From Acidovorax sp. (lineage in GTDB: Bacteria; Pseudomonadota; Gammaproteobacteria; Burkholderiales; Burkholderiaceae_C): 64,000 nt of DNA. Below the pieces are notes generated by a model. It saw only the letters and a list, made by a program, of their open reading frames with translations. It did not search any database and was not told the origin of the DNA. The stretch lies in NCBI RefSeq assembly GCF_021287135.1, contig NZ_JAJTBB010000083.1:1-64000 (forward strand), in the 5' to 3' direction. The position numbers and the translations under genes are program-made. This document shows positions 34,528 through 42,470 of this stretch, one piece after another; within the stretch, counting starts at the first letter, position 1; the number at the start of each line of letters is the position of its first letter.

Positions 34528-36182
34528 ACACCTCTCCGCCTTCGTCTTCGTCTTCGCACTTGCCCCTGCTGCAGGTGCAGGACCTGCACGTGCGCTTCGG
34601 CGCCAAAGCGGTGGTGCGCAGCGTCAGCTTCTCCATCGCGCCGGGCGAAAAGCTTGCCCTGGTGGGTGAGTCGGGCTCGGGCAAGACCATCACCGCGCTC
34701 AGCCTGCTGCGGCTGGCGGGCGATGCCGCTATCACCGGCCAGGCCGTGCTGCGGGGCCAGCGCGACCTGCTGGCCCTGTCCGAGCGCGAGATGCGCGGCG
34801 TGCGCGGTGGCGAGATCGCCATGGTGTTCCAGGAGCCCATGACGGCGCTCAATCCGCTGATGACCATCGGCGCGCAGATCGCCGAGGTGCTGCAGCTCAA
34901 GCGGGGCCTGACGGGCGCGCAGTGCGCCCAGGCGGCCGTCGGGTTGCTGGCGCAGACGGGCATTCCCGAGCCTGCACGGCGCGCCAACAGCTTTCCGCAC
35001 CAGCTCTCGGGCGGCCAGCGCCAGCGGGCCATGATCGCCATGGCGCTGGCCAGCGAGCCGCAGCTGCTGCTGGCGGACGAGCCCACCACGGCGCTGGACG
35101 TGACCTTGCGGGGCCAGATTCTGGACCTTCTATCCGAGCTGCAGCGCAAGAGCGGGATGGCCGTGCTGCTCATCACGCACGACCTGAACCTGGTGCGCCG
35201 CTTCGCCGACCGCGTGGCGGTGATGGAGCAGGGCGTGCTGGTGGAGCAGGGCCCCGTGGCCGAGGTGTTCGGCGCACCACAGCATGCCTACACCCGCCGC
35301 CTGATTGCCAGCCAGCCGCGGCGCGATGTGGTCGAGACCCCACCGCCAGCGGGCGCCGCCCCCGTCGTGAAGGCGCGGGACCTGCGCGTGGTGTACCCCA
35401 CGCCGCTGCCCGGCCTGCGGGGCTGGTTCAAGAAGGGCGAGTTCGTGGCCGTGCACGGCGCCACGCTGCAGTTGCTGCCGGGGCAGACGCTGGGGGTGGT
35501 GGGCGAGTCCGGCTCGGGCAAGTCCACCTTGGCCCAGGCCATTCTGGGCCTGCTGCCCTGTTCGGGCCTGCTGGAGGTGGGCGGGCAGGCCTGGCAGCAG
35601 CCGGCCACGCGCAACACCCCCGCCAACCAGCGCCTGCGCCGGCAGGTGCAGGTGGTCTTTCAGGACCCGTTTTCCTCGCTTTCGCCGCGCCTCACCGTGG
35701 AAGAAATCGTGGGCGAGGGCCTGCGGGTGCATGAACCCGCCCTGGCCACCGCCGACCGGCGCGCCCGCGTGGAAGCCGTGCTGGCCGAAGTGGGCCTGGC
35801 CGAGGCACAGTACCCGCGCCTGCTGGAGCGGTACCCGCACGAGTTCTCGGGTGGCCAGCGCCAGCGGCTGGCCATTGCCCGCGCGCTCATCGTGCAGCCG
35901 CAGGTGCTGGTGCTGGACGAGCCCACGAGCGCGCTGGATGTGACCATCCAGCAGCAAGTGCTGGGCCTGCTGCAGCGCTTGCAGAAAGAGAAGGGGTTGA
36001 GCTACCTGCTCATCACCCACGACGTGGACGTCATCCGCGCCATGGCCCATGGCGTACTGGTGATGAAAGACGGCGAGGTGCTGGAAAGCGGCAGCGTGTC
36101 CGACGTGCTGGACGCTCCGCAGCATCCGTACACCCAGCGCCTGGTGGCCGCAGCCACTCCTTTGGATGAAAATGCCGCGTAG
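34524..36182 (+). CDS. yejF: Duplicated peptide ABC transporter ATPase (YejF-like)
   Basis: A 552-residue protein with two fused ABC ATPase domains. Domain 1 has GESGSGKT and the signature LSGGQRQRAM; domain 2 has GESGSGKS and FSGGQRQRLA. Both have the Walker B LLADEPTTALD or VLDEPTSALD, and C-terminal oligopeptide-type tails (PQHAYTRRL, PQHPYTQRL). It powers the YejB-YejE channel. Overlap with yejE indicates coupled translation. A dispersed repeat lies eight bases after the stop. Confidence 0.95.
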   Translation: MNTSPPSSSSSHLPLLQVQDLHVRFGAKAVVRSVSFSIAPGEKLALVGESGSGKTITALSLLRLAGDAAITGQAVLRGQRDLLALSEREMRGVRGGEIAMVFQEPMTALNPLMTIGAQIAEVLQLKRGLTGAQCAQAAVGLLAQTGIPEPARRANSFPHQLSGGQRQRAMIAMALASEPQLLLADEPTTALDVTLRGQILDLLSELQRKSGMAVLLITHDLNLVRRFADRVAVMEQGVLVEQGPVAEVFGAPQHAYTRRLIASQPRRDVVETPPPAGAAPVVKARDLRVVYPTPLPGLRGWFKKGEFVAVHGATLQLLPGQTLGVVGESGSGKSTLAQAILGLLPCSGLLEVGGQAWQQPATRNTPANQRLRRQVQVVFQDPFSSLSPRLTVEEIVGEGLRVHEPALATADRRARVEAVLAEVGLAEAQYPRLLERYPHEFSGGQRQRLAIARALIVQPQVLVLDEPTSALDVTIQQQVLGLLQRLQKEKGLSYLLITHDVDVIRAMAHGVLVMKDGEVLESGSVSDVLDAPQHPYTQRLVAAATPLDENAA

Positions 36183-36190
36183 CGCCCGTG

Positions 36191-36225
36191 GATAAAGCGC
36201 AAGGCGCTATTAAAAATATAGCTAT
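36191..36225. repeat. Dispersed repeat A, copy 3 (short)
   Basis: GATAAAGCGCAAGGCGCTAT followed by TAAAAATATAGCTAT. It is a shortened, diverged copy between yejF and the lipocalin gene, possibly acting as a shared 3' hairpin of the two convergent genes. Confidence 0.55.
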
Positions 36226-36286
36226 TCTGCCGCTGTCCTGGGGGCAGGGCAGCGCGGCGCCCGTGGCATGGGCCGCACCCCGGTGC

Positions 36287-36910
36287 TCACGTCATCGGCG
36301 CACGGCGGACCTGCGCTGCCCGTGACGTGCGGCTGGGCTGCAGCGCTTGCTCCTGCTCCCACACGATGCGGTTCATGTCAATGCCTAACTCCCGTGCGCG
36401 CTCCAGCAGGTGTTCCCGCACGTGCGCGGGCAGGGCCGGGGTGCGCGACAGGATCCACACGTAGTCGGTGCTGGAGCCCACCACCAGGGCCCACTGGTAG
36501 TTTTCATCCAGCGCCACCACGTTGTAGCCGCCGTAGAACGGGCCGAAGAACGACACCTTCAACGCGGCCCGGGCCGGGTCGCCCACGAAGCGGGCGGTGC
36601 CTTCGGCCTCCTTCCACTGGCGCCGCACCGGGTCATAGCCGCGGTTCACCACCTTGAGTGACTGGCCGTCAGGGTTGCGCGTGTAGGTGGCGCTGGCCCG
36701 GATGAGGCCGCGCTCGAAGTGGTGGTCAATGCGCGCCACCTCGTGCCAGTGGCCGGCGTAGCGGTCCACGTCGAAGCCGGTGACGGGCTGGATGCCCTCG
36801 GGCGTTCGGGGCGTGGTGCATGCGGACAGCGCCAGCACGGCCACCAGCACCGCAATGCCGGCCGCCAGGTGCCAGGGGGTGACCAGGGGTCGCGGGGAAC
36901 GGGTGCGCAT
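36287..36910 (-). CDS. blc: Bacterial lipocalin (Blc-type) lipoprotein
   Basis: A 207-residue lipoprotein. The signal ends in lipobox LSAC. The lipocalin signature YAGHWHEVARIDHHFERGL is followed by ASATYTRNPDGQSLKVVNRG and YNVVALDENYQWALVVGS, then the C-terminal helix. Outer-membrane lipocalins bind lysophospholipids and other small hydrophobic molecules. A basic C-terminal extension of about 20 residues beyond the usual end is seen. It is convergent with the yej operon. Confidence 0.92.
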   Translation of the reverse strand: MRTRSPRPLVTPWHLAAGIAVLVAVLALSACTTPRTPEGIQPVTGFDVDRYAGHWHEVARIDHHFERGLIRASATYTRNPDGQSLKVVNRGYDPVRRQWKEAEGTARFVGDPARAALKVSFFGPFYGGYNVVALDENYQWALVVGSSTDYVWILSRTPALPAHVREHLLERARELGIDMNRIVWEQEQALQPSRTSRAAQVRRAPMT

Positions 36911-37347
36911 GGTGTGGTCTCCTCAAGCAGTAGGTGGGTGTGCTTTCTCTCGCAGCCCACTGTAGGCGCCGCAGCGCAGGCGCCGTGTAGGCTGGCGCTG
37001 GCACAGCGTGTCGGTAGCCCCGCCTGGCAGCCTGGCACCGCGGCGCCACCGCCGGCCGGTGGACGCCGTGTCAAGAGCGCGGCGGCGACCATGGACAACT
37101 TGGCGAGGGACGGCACCTCCCGTGCCGGCAACAATGCCCGCACGGGCCGGCGGTGCCGACAGCGTGGCTTGACCCGGCGCGGGGCCGCTGTGGCTGTGGC
37201 GGGATTGCCGAATCGTTGCGCCGCGCAGTTCGCCGGGCCCGGTTCACAGTTCACAATTGCCGCCTGGCCTTGCCGCCTTGCATTTCGCCCTTTTGCTTTG
37301 ACGACCACCGTGGCGGCACTCACCGAGCGCCGCCGCCGCTTTCCTCC
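36911..37347. other. 437-base divergent intergenic region
   Basis: Lies between the lipocalin gene and the HTH/NTPase-like gene, which point away from each other, so it should hold both promoters. It is GC-rich with several short GC palindromes (for example GCCGGCCGGTGG near 37054) but I see no convincing -35/-10 pair, operator or RNA gene. In-frame upstream extension of the HTH gene is possible but lacks domain similarity. Confidence 0.35.
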
Positions 37348-38580
37348 ATGGCCAGAGATTCGTTTTCCGATCTGCTTTCGCTCTATATGCGGCGCATCCG
37401 CGCCAGTGCTTCCGGCGTCGCCACCGAGATCGGCCTCAGCCGCGAGGCCGTGAACAACTGGCGCAACGGCCTGTCGGCGCCCAACCCGCGCTCGCGCGAC
37501 AAAGTCGTGGCCTGCACGCGCTACCTGCGGCTGACCGAGGCCGAGGCCAACCGCCTGCTCAGCGCCGCCGGTTTCGAGCCGGAGTTTCCGCTGCAGACCG
37601 AATCTGCGGGCGTGGCGCAGCAGCAGCCCTTTGGCGCGTTCCTCGACCGGTTGTTTGCGCAGCTGGCGCAGGCCGTGCCGTACCCCATCTCGCTGCTGCT
37701 GTCGCCCGCCCACTGGGGGCAGCCGCCATTTCGTCTGGGGCTGCTGGCGCGTGCCAAGGCACAGTACGGGGACAGCGCTGTGCTGCACATCCAGCCACCC
37801 TACAGTGTCAGCACGGTGCCGGCCGAGTACTTTGCCGCCATCGGCCGGCAGTGCGGCCTGAGCGACGTGGCCTCCGACTACGAGTTCGAGTCCGCGCTGG
37901 AGCGCCGCCTGCTGGCGGGCGAGCGGCTGTTCTGCCTGGTCAGCCGCTTCGAGCAGGGCACGCCCGCGCTGCGGGAGACCCTGGCGGGCATTCTGCGCAG
38001 CCTCAGCGAGATGCACAGCGGCCGCCTGCACCTGCTGCTGTGCGGCGGCGAGGCGCTGGCCGATCTCAAGTACCGCGGCGGCGATCTGTCGCTGCTCAAC
38101 ATCGCACAGGTCCACTACTGGCCGGATCCGTCGCTGGACGACCTCACCGCCCTGGCCCGCCAGCGCTGGCCCGAGCCGCCGTGGGCGCAGCCCGTGCTGG
38201 CCGCGCTGCAAGAGCTCAGCGGCGGCCACCCCGCGCTGTTCGAGGAGGGGCTGCAGTGGCTGGTGGACCATGGGGCGGAGGAGGCGCAGGCCCGTTCGGC
38301 CGCGCTGCGCAGCCACCTCGCCAGCAGTGCGCGCCTGTGGCAGACCTTGCTGCCGCTGGCCCAGGCCCCCGCCACGCGCGAGCGCCTGGCCCAGCTGCTG
38401 CAGGCCGACGAGCTGGGCCGCGCGCGCCCCTACCTGCAGGACGACGCACTGCGCCGCCTGTTCTGGGGCAACCTGCTGCAGGTGCGCGGCACGGGCGACG
38501 CGGCGCGGCTGCACTGGCGCAGCGCCACCATCCGCGAGGCTGGCGTGATGGTGCTGGAGTCCTCCCCGACCGCCGCATGA
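37348..38580 (+). CDS. HTH protein with catalytically eroded NTPase-like domain
   Basis: A 410-residue protein. Residues about 5-75 form an XRE-like helix-turn-helix (SGVATEIGLSREAVNNWRNG). The rest follows the order of a STAND/AAA ATPase without its catalytic residues. Where a P-loop would lie there is LLLSPAHWGQPPFRLGLL (no GKS/T). Where a Walker B would lie there is LFCLVSRFEQG (no D-D/E). A sensor-like strand LHLLLCGGEAL and a winged-helix-like C-terminal region follow. It overlaps the next gene by four bases (ATGA), and that gene encodes an ATPase with intact motifs. A DNA-binding pseudo-ATPase subunit is my reading. The domain assignment is by eye. Confidence 0.65.
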   Translation: MARDSFSDLLSLYMRRIRASASGVATEIGLSREAVNNWRNGLSAPNPRSRDKVVACTRYLRLTEAEANRLLSAAGFEPEFPLQTESAGVAQQQPFGAFLDRLFAQLAQAVPYPISLLLSPAHWGQPPFRLGLLARAKAQYGDSAVLHIQPPYSVSTVPAEYFAAIGRQCGLSDVASDYEFESALERRLLAGERLFCLVSRFEQGTPALRETLAGILRSLSEMHSGRLHLLLCGGEALADLKYRGGDLSLLNIAQVHYWPDPSLDDLTALARQRWPEPPWAQPVLAALQELSGGHPALFEEGLQWLVDHGAEEAQARSAALRSHLASSARLWQTLLPLAQAPATRERLAQLLQADELGRARPYLQDDALRRLFWGNLLQVRGTGDAARLHWRSATIREAGVMVLESSPTAA

Positions 38581-40793
38581 GCGTGCTGCGTTCCAAAGCC
38601 GTGGTCCGCGCGGTGCTGATTGCGGCCGTCACGCTGTTCGTGGCCAGCGCGCTGCTTACGCCCCAGCTCAACCCCGTCACGCGCGATGCGGTGCTGGGCG
38701 CAGAGAACGCGGGCGTGGTGTGGGGCGAGCTGGTGCAGTGGCGGGTGGCGATGATGCAGGCCCACAACGAGCTGGACGGCTGGCCCGAGGACATTCGCCC
38801 ATACGCGCCGCCCATCGGCAACCCGCAGCTGCGCGTCAGCTCGCCGCGGCCCTATGTGCTGCAGGTCGACATCGCGGCCAACCCCGCGCTGGGCAAGCTG
38901 GCGGGCACGCAGGTGGTGGTGCAGCTGAAACCCGGCACCACCACCTGGAGCTGCCGGCCCGGGCGCCCGCCCATCCCGAGCGGCTACCTGCCCATCAACT
39001 GCCTGGAAGGCCAGCCGGACGACTTCGCACCCGTGCCCGCCTCTGAGCGCGACCCGTTCGACGGCCTGCGCAAGCTCATCTACTGGTGCGCCGCAATCTT
39101 CGCGGTCGGCGCGGTGGTGTGGGTGGCGCGCCATCCGCTGCTCGGGCCCGCGCAGTTGCAGCCCGCGCGGCTGCGCCGCACGCCGCTCTCGCGCCTGCCG
39201 CGGCTGGACCGCCTGCTCGGGTGGACGGGCCGGCGCGAAGCCACGCTTCTGGCCGCCGACATCCGCCTGGTGGACTGGCGCCGCGCGGTGCAATGCGCCC
39301 AGCCCGGTGCGCGCGACGCGGCCGCGGAGCTGGTGCGCGCGCTGGCCGAGCGCGTGTCCGCCCGCAGCCAGCCCAGCACCGGCTGGGCGCTGCCAGGGCT
39401 GGTGTTTGAGTGGCAGTTTCCGCCGGATCTGCCCGTGTCGCTGGACCGGTGCCTGGTCTTCGCGTCCACGCCCGGCGTGGACGAGGCCACCCTGGTGCGG
39501 CAGTTGCGCGCCGCGCAAACGGGCAGCGACGTGCTCCTCGTGCTGGGCCAGCACAGCGTGGACACGCCCGAGCCGCTGCTACGGGCCCATGGCGACGACC
39601 GCGCCAACCTGCATGTGCTGATCGACAGCGCCAGCCAGACCGAATGGCTGGTGGGCGGCCAGTCGCTGCAGGTGCTGCTGCGCCTGCTGGCGGCGCAGCT
39701 GCGCATCACCCGCATCTCGCCCTACCAGACGCGCGGCGGCATCACGCGCGAGGGTGCGTTCTTCGGCCGCACGCAGCTGCTGGCGCGCGTGGTCAGCCGC
39801 GAGCCCGCCAACTACTTGGTGGTGGGCGGGCGCCAGCTGGGCAAGAGCAGCCTGCTCAAGGCCGTGCAGCGCCGCCTGCAGGGCCACCCGCACACCGTGT
39901 GCCACTACGTCTCGCTGCGCGACCACCGCCTGGCGCCCCGCATGGCGCTGCAGTTCGGCCTGCCGGCCGACACCCCGCTCGAAGCCATCGTGGACCACCT
40001 GCAGGCGCAGTACCAGGGCAAGCGCCTGGTGCTGCTGATCGACGAGGCCGACCTGTTCTTCCGCGCCGAATCGGGCAGCGGCTATGCGCAGCTGTCCACC
40101 CTGCGCGCACTCAGCGAAGAAGGCCGCTGCTGGTTCATGCTGGCCGGCTTCTGGGACCTGTACGCCACGGCCGTGCTGGACTACCAGAGCCCCCTGCGCA
40201 ACTTCGGCGAGGTGCTGGCCATCGGCGGCCTGGAGCGCGATGCCTGCCGCGAACTGGCCACCGAGCCGCTGCGCAAGCTGCGCCTGGGCTTTGCCAGCGA
40301 CACGCTGGTGGAAAAGCTGGTGGACGCCAGCGGCCAGCGCGCCAATCTGGTCGCCATCCTGTGTCAGGAATGCCTGGAGGCGCTGCAGCCCGGAGAGCGC
40401 GCCATCGAGCAGCGCCATCTGGATCAGGCCCTGGCCTCGCAGGCGGTGCACGACGCGCTGGCCGGCTGGGGGCGCTTGAGCCAAGACGACGCCGCCTGCC
40501 GGCTCGACCGCATCGTGGTGTACCACACGGCCCAGGCCGGGCAGAGCAGTTTGGCCAGCTTGGCCCAGCTGCTGCAAAGCCACGGTGTCCTGGCCGACGC
40601 GCAGGCCCTGCGCCAGTCGCTGGCGCGCCTGCAGCTGGCCTACGTGCTGCGCAAGCACGAAGGCGGCGAATACCGCTTTGCCATCCCGCTGCTGCAGGGG
40701 CAGTTCGAGCCCAGCGAGGTGGAATTACTGCTGCACCAGGAGCTTGCGGCGGCGGCAAAGGCCTGGCCCGGCTCCGCTCTTTCATCCGATTGA
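38577..40793 (+). CDS. Membrane-anchored STAND-like ATPase with pilin-like extracytoplasmic domain
   Basis: A 738-residue protein. Helix 1 is at about residues 9-28 and helix 2 at about 165-186. The loop between them resembles the globular part of a type IV pilin: a helix containing MMQAHNELDGWPED, strands around GKLAGTQVVVQLKPG, then TWSC and YLPINC, with C126 and C142 placed like the pilin disulfide pair. The cytoplasmic part has a domain of about 190 residues (DVLLVLGQHSVDTPEPLL), then YQTRGGITREGAFFGRTQLL, Walker A GGRQLGKSS (residues 417-424), Walker B LVLLIDEAD (D489, E490) and a winged-helix-like end. It should sense something outside the membrane and signal through ATP-dependent assembly. 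Coupled to the HTH partner upstream. Confidence 0.7.
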   Translation: MSVLRSKAVVRAVLIAAVTLFVASALLTPQLNPVTRDAVLGAENAGVVWGELVQWRVAMMQAHNELDGWPEDIRPYAPPIGNPQLRVSSPRPYVLQVDIAANPALGKLAGTQVVVQLKPGTTTWSCRPGRPPIPSGYLPINCLEGQPDDFAPVPASERDPFDGLRKLIYWCAAIFAVGAVVWVARHPLLGPAQLQPARLRRTPLSRLPRLDRLLGWTGRREATLLAADIRLVDWRRAVQCAQPGARDAAAELVRALAERVSARSQPSTGWALPGLVFEWQFPPDLPVSLDRCLVFASTPGVDEATLVRQLRAAQTGSDVLLVLGQHSVDTPEPLLRAHGDDRANLHVLIDSASQTEWLVGGQSLQVLLRLLAAQLRITRISPYQTRGGITREGAFFGRTQLLARVVSREPANYLVVGGRQLGKSSLLKAVQRRLQGHPHTVCHYVSLRDHRLAPRMALQFGLPADTPLEAIVDHLQAQYQGKRLVLLIDEADLFFRAESGSGYAQLSTLRALSEEGRCWFMLAGFWDLYATAVLDYQSPLRNFGEVLAIGGLERDACRELATEPLRKLRLGFASDTLVEKLVDASGQRANLVAILCQECLEALQPGERAIEQRHLDQALASQAVHDALAGWGRLSQDDAACRLDRIVVYHTAQAGQSSLASLAQLLQSHGVLADAQALRQSLARLQLAYVLRKHEGGEYRFAIPLLQGQFEPSEVELLLHQELAAAAKAWPGSALSSD

Positions 40794-40805
40794 ATTTTTT
40801 TCTTC

Positions 40806-42236
40806 ATGGCCACTGCATCTTCTTCCGTCACCCTCGAATACGACATCGGATTCGACACGCTCATTGCCGAGATAGAGCGCCTGGTCCGCTCCGGCGTGCA
40901 CCCGGACCGCATCAGCGTCTCGCAAGAGTCTGCAATGCAGTGGGCGTGCTCGGCGCACTGGGCCTATTACGACCGTCCGGACGATGCCAGCGTACCCGGC
41001 CGGGTAGACGCCCAGTTCGCGCTGCTGCGCCTGCTGCTGGAGAAGGGCGGTGACCCCAACCGGCGCAAGAACCGCAATTCCACCCCATTGGCAGAGTGCT
41101 GCACGGAGTTCTCAAGCTACGCGGAACACCGCGCGCTGGAGCGGCTGGCGCTGGTCCTGGCCGCCGGTGGCGACCCGCGCAAAACCAAAGACCCGGCGCT
41201 GTGCCTGGCCCTCGGGCTGGGGGACATGCGCGGCGAAATCTTCAGCATGCCCTTTCGCGACGACGCCCCCGCCGGGCATGCCGAAGCCGTCTATCAGGCC
41301 ATCGACCTGCTGCTGGACGCCGGTGCCGACATCGAGGCCATGGACCACCGTGAGATGGTCAACCCGGTGCTCATGGCCGCCTCCATGGGCAGTGTGCCGC
41401 TGTTGCGCTTCTTGAAGGACCGCGGCGCCAATGTGCAATTCACCACGCCCGCAGGCTCCAACGCGCTGATGCACTGCGCTGGCGACGTGGACGGGCTGGA
41501 CCAGAGCCGCGCGGGCATCTCGGTGGCCTGGCGGCGCGAGGGCGACCCGGTGGCCACCACCCGCCAGTTGCTGGAGTGGGGCCTGGACCCCGCCGCCGCC
41601 AATGCGCGCGGCCGCACGCCGCTGCGCCTGGCGGTGAGTGCCGGCAACCTCGATGTGGCGGTGGTGCTGGCCGAGGCGCTGGCTGCGCGCGGCCAATTGC
41701 TGGCAGCGGATGTGCGCCTGTTCCGCGGCACGCCCCAGCAGGAGGCCGTGGATGCCCTGGGCACGAGCGCGCCCCCCAAAAAGGCCAGCAAGCCCAAGCC
41801 GGTGGCCGACGGCGCCGCCCAGCGCGCCACCTGGGCGCGCGCGCCGGGCCTCATCGACGGCCCCACCGACTGGCAGCCCCGCCAGTACCCGCAGTGGCTG
41901 CGCGACAGCCTGAAGGCGGTGGTCGAGCGGCTGGCTTCGGGAGCGGACCCCCGCGTGCCGCCGGGCCTGCTGTACCTGGAGTACGACGGGCATTCCCGCA
42001 GCCTGCACCTGTCCCGTACCAAGTCCTATTTCAGCCGCAGCGGCGCGGTGGAACTGCAAACCCAGGTTTTCGACTGGAAAAAGATGACCGTGCGCTTCGC
42101 CCAGCTGGACGGCGACGACTGGGTGCGCCGCGAGGAAATCGACTTTCCCATGGAGCCCGGCGTGCCTCCCGCCACCGATCTGCTGTGCGACGCCATCGGC
42201 CAGCTGTGCGCGCGCTACCTGAAACCCCCGACCTGA
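40806..42236 (+). CDS. Ankyrin-repeat protein with unknown C-terminal domain
   Basis: A 476-residue cytoplasmic protein. Ankyrin units are visible as LLLEKGGDPNRRKNRNSTPL, LDAGADIEAMDHREMVNPVL, LKDRGANVQFTTPAGSNALM and LLEWGLDPAAANARGRTPLR. The last 140 residues form a separate unrecognised domain (LEYDGHSRSLHLSRTKSYFS and a WVRREEIDF strand). It starts only 12 bases after the pilin-ATPase gene, so it is probably part of the same transcript. Ankyrin proteins mediate protein-protein contacts; the partner is unknown. Confidence 0.75.
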   Translation: MATASSSVTLEYDIGFDTLIAEIERLVRSGVHPDRISVSQESAMQWACSAHWAYYDRPDDASVPGRVDAQFALLRLLLEKGGDPNRRKNRNSTPLAECCTEFSSYAEHRALERLALVLAAGGDPRKTKDPALCLALGLGDMRGEIFSMPFRDDAPAGHAEAVYQAIDLLLDAGADIEAMDHREMVNPVLMAASMGSVPLLRFLKDRGANVQFTTPAGSNALMHCAGDVDGLDQSRAGISVAWRREGDPVATTRQLLEWGLDPAAANARGRTPLRLAVSAGNLDVAVVLAEALAARGQLLAADVRLFRGTPQQEAVDALGTSAPPKKASKPKPVADGAAQRATWARAPGLIDGPTDWQPRQYPQWLRDSLKAVVERLASGADPRVPPGLLYLEYDGHSRSLHLSRTKSYFSRSGAVELQTQVFDWKKMTVRFAQLDGDDWVRREEIDFPMEPGVPPATDLLCDAIGQLCARYLKPPT

Positions 42237-42470
42237 CGGCATGTGCGCAACGGCCTTCCCTCGATGGACTTGCTCCAACGCAGGCGTTCAAGACCGCCAA
42301 GCCCCCGTGGACCCGACCGAAGTCGTTGCAATGTGCCTGTCTCAACCCGGCCCGATGTGGCCGAGGCCTGCGAAGCCGCCCTCCAGAAAGCTCGAGAAGA
42401 AAAGAGCTGACGCGTCGCAGCCCCGCCACTGCCTAACGCTGTGATTTATCTCTGCTGTTGAACCCACGCC

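Noticed and set aside
36646-38514. Long minus-strand open frame opposite the HTH/NTPase-like gene
   Set aside because: Gln/Arg/Ala-rich, spans a promoter region and two real genes; no family similarity.
42241-42444. Small open frame between the two ankyrin genes
   Set aside because: No ribosome-binding site, no domain and composition unlike a folded protein; left as intergenic DNA.
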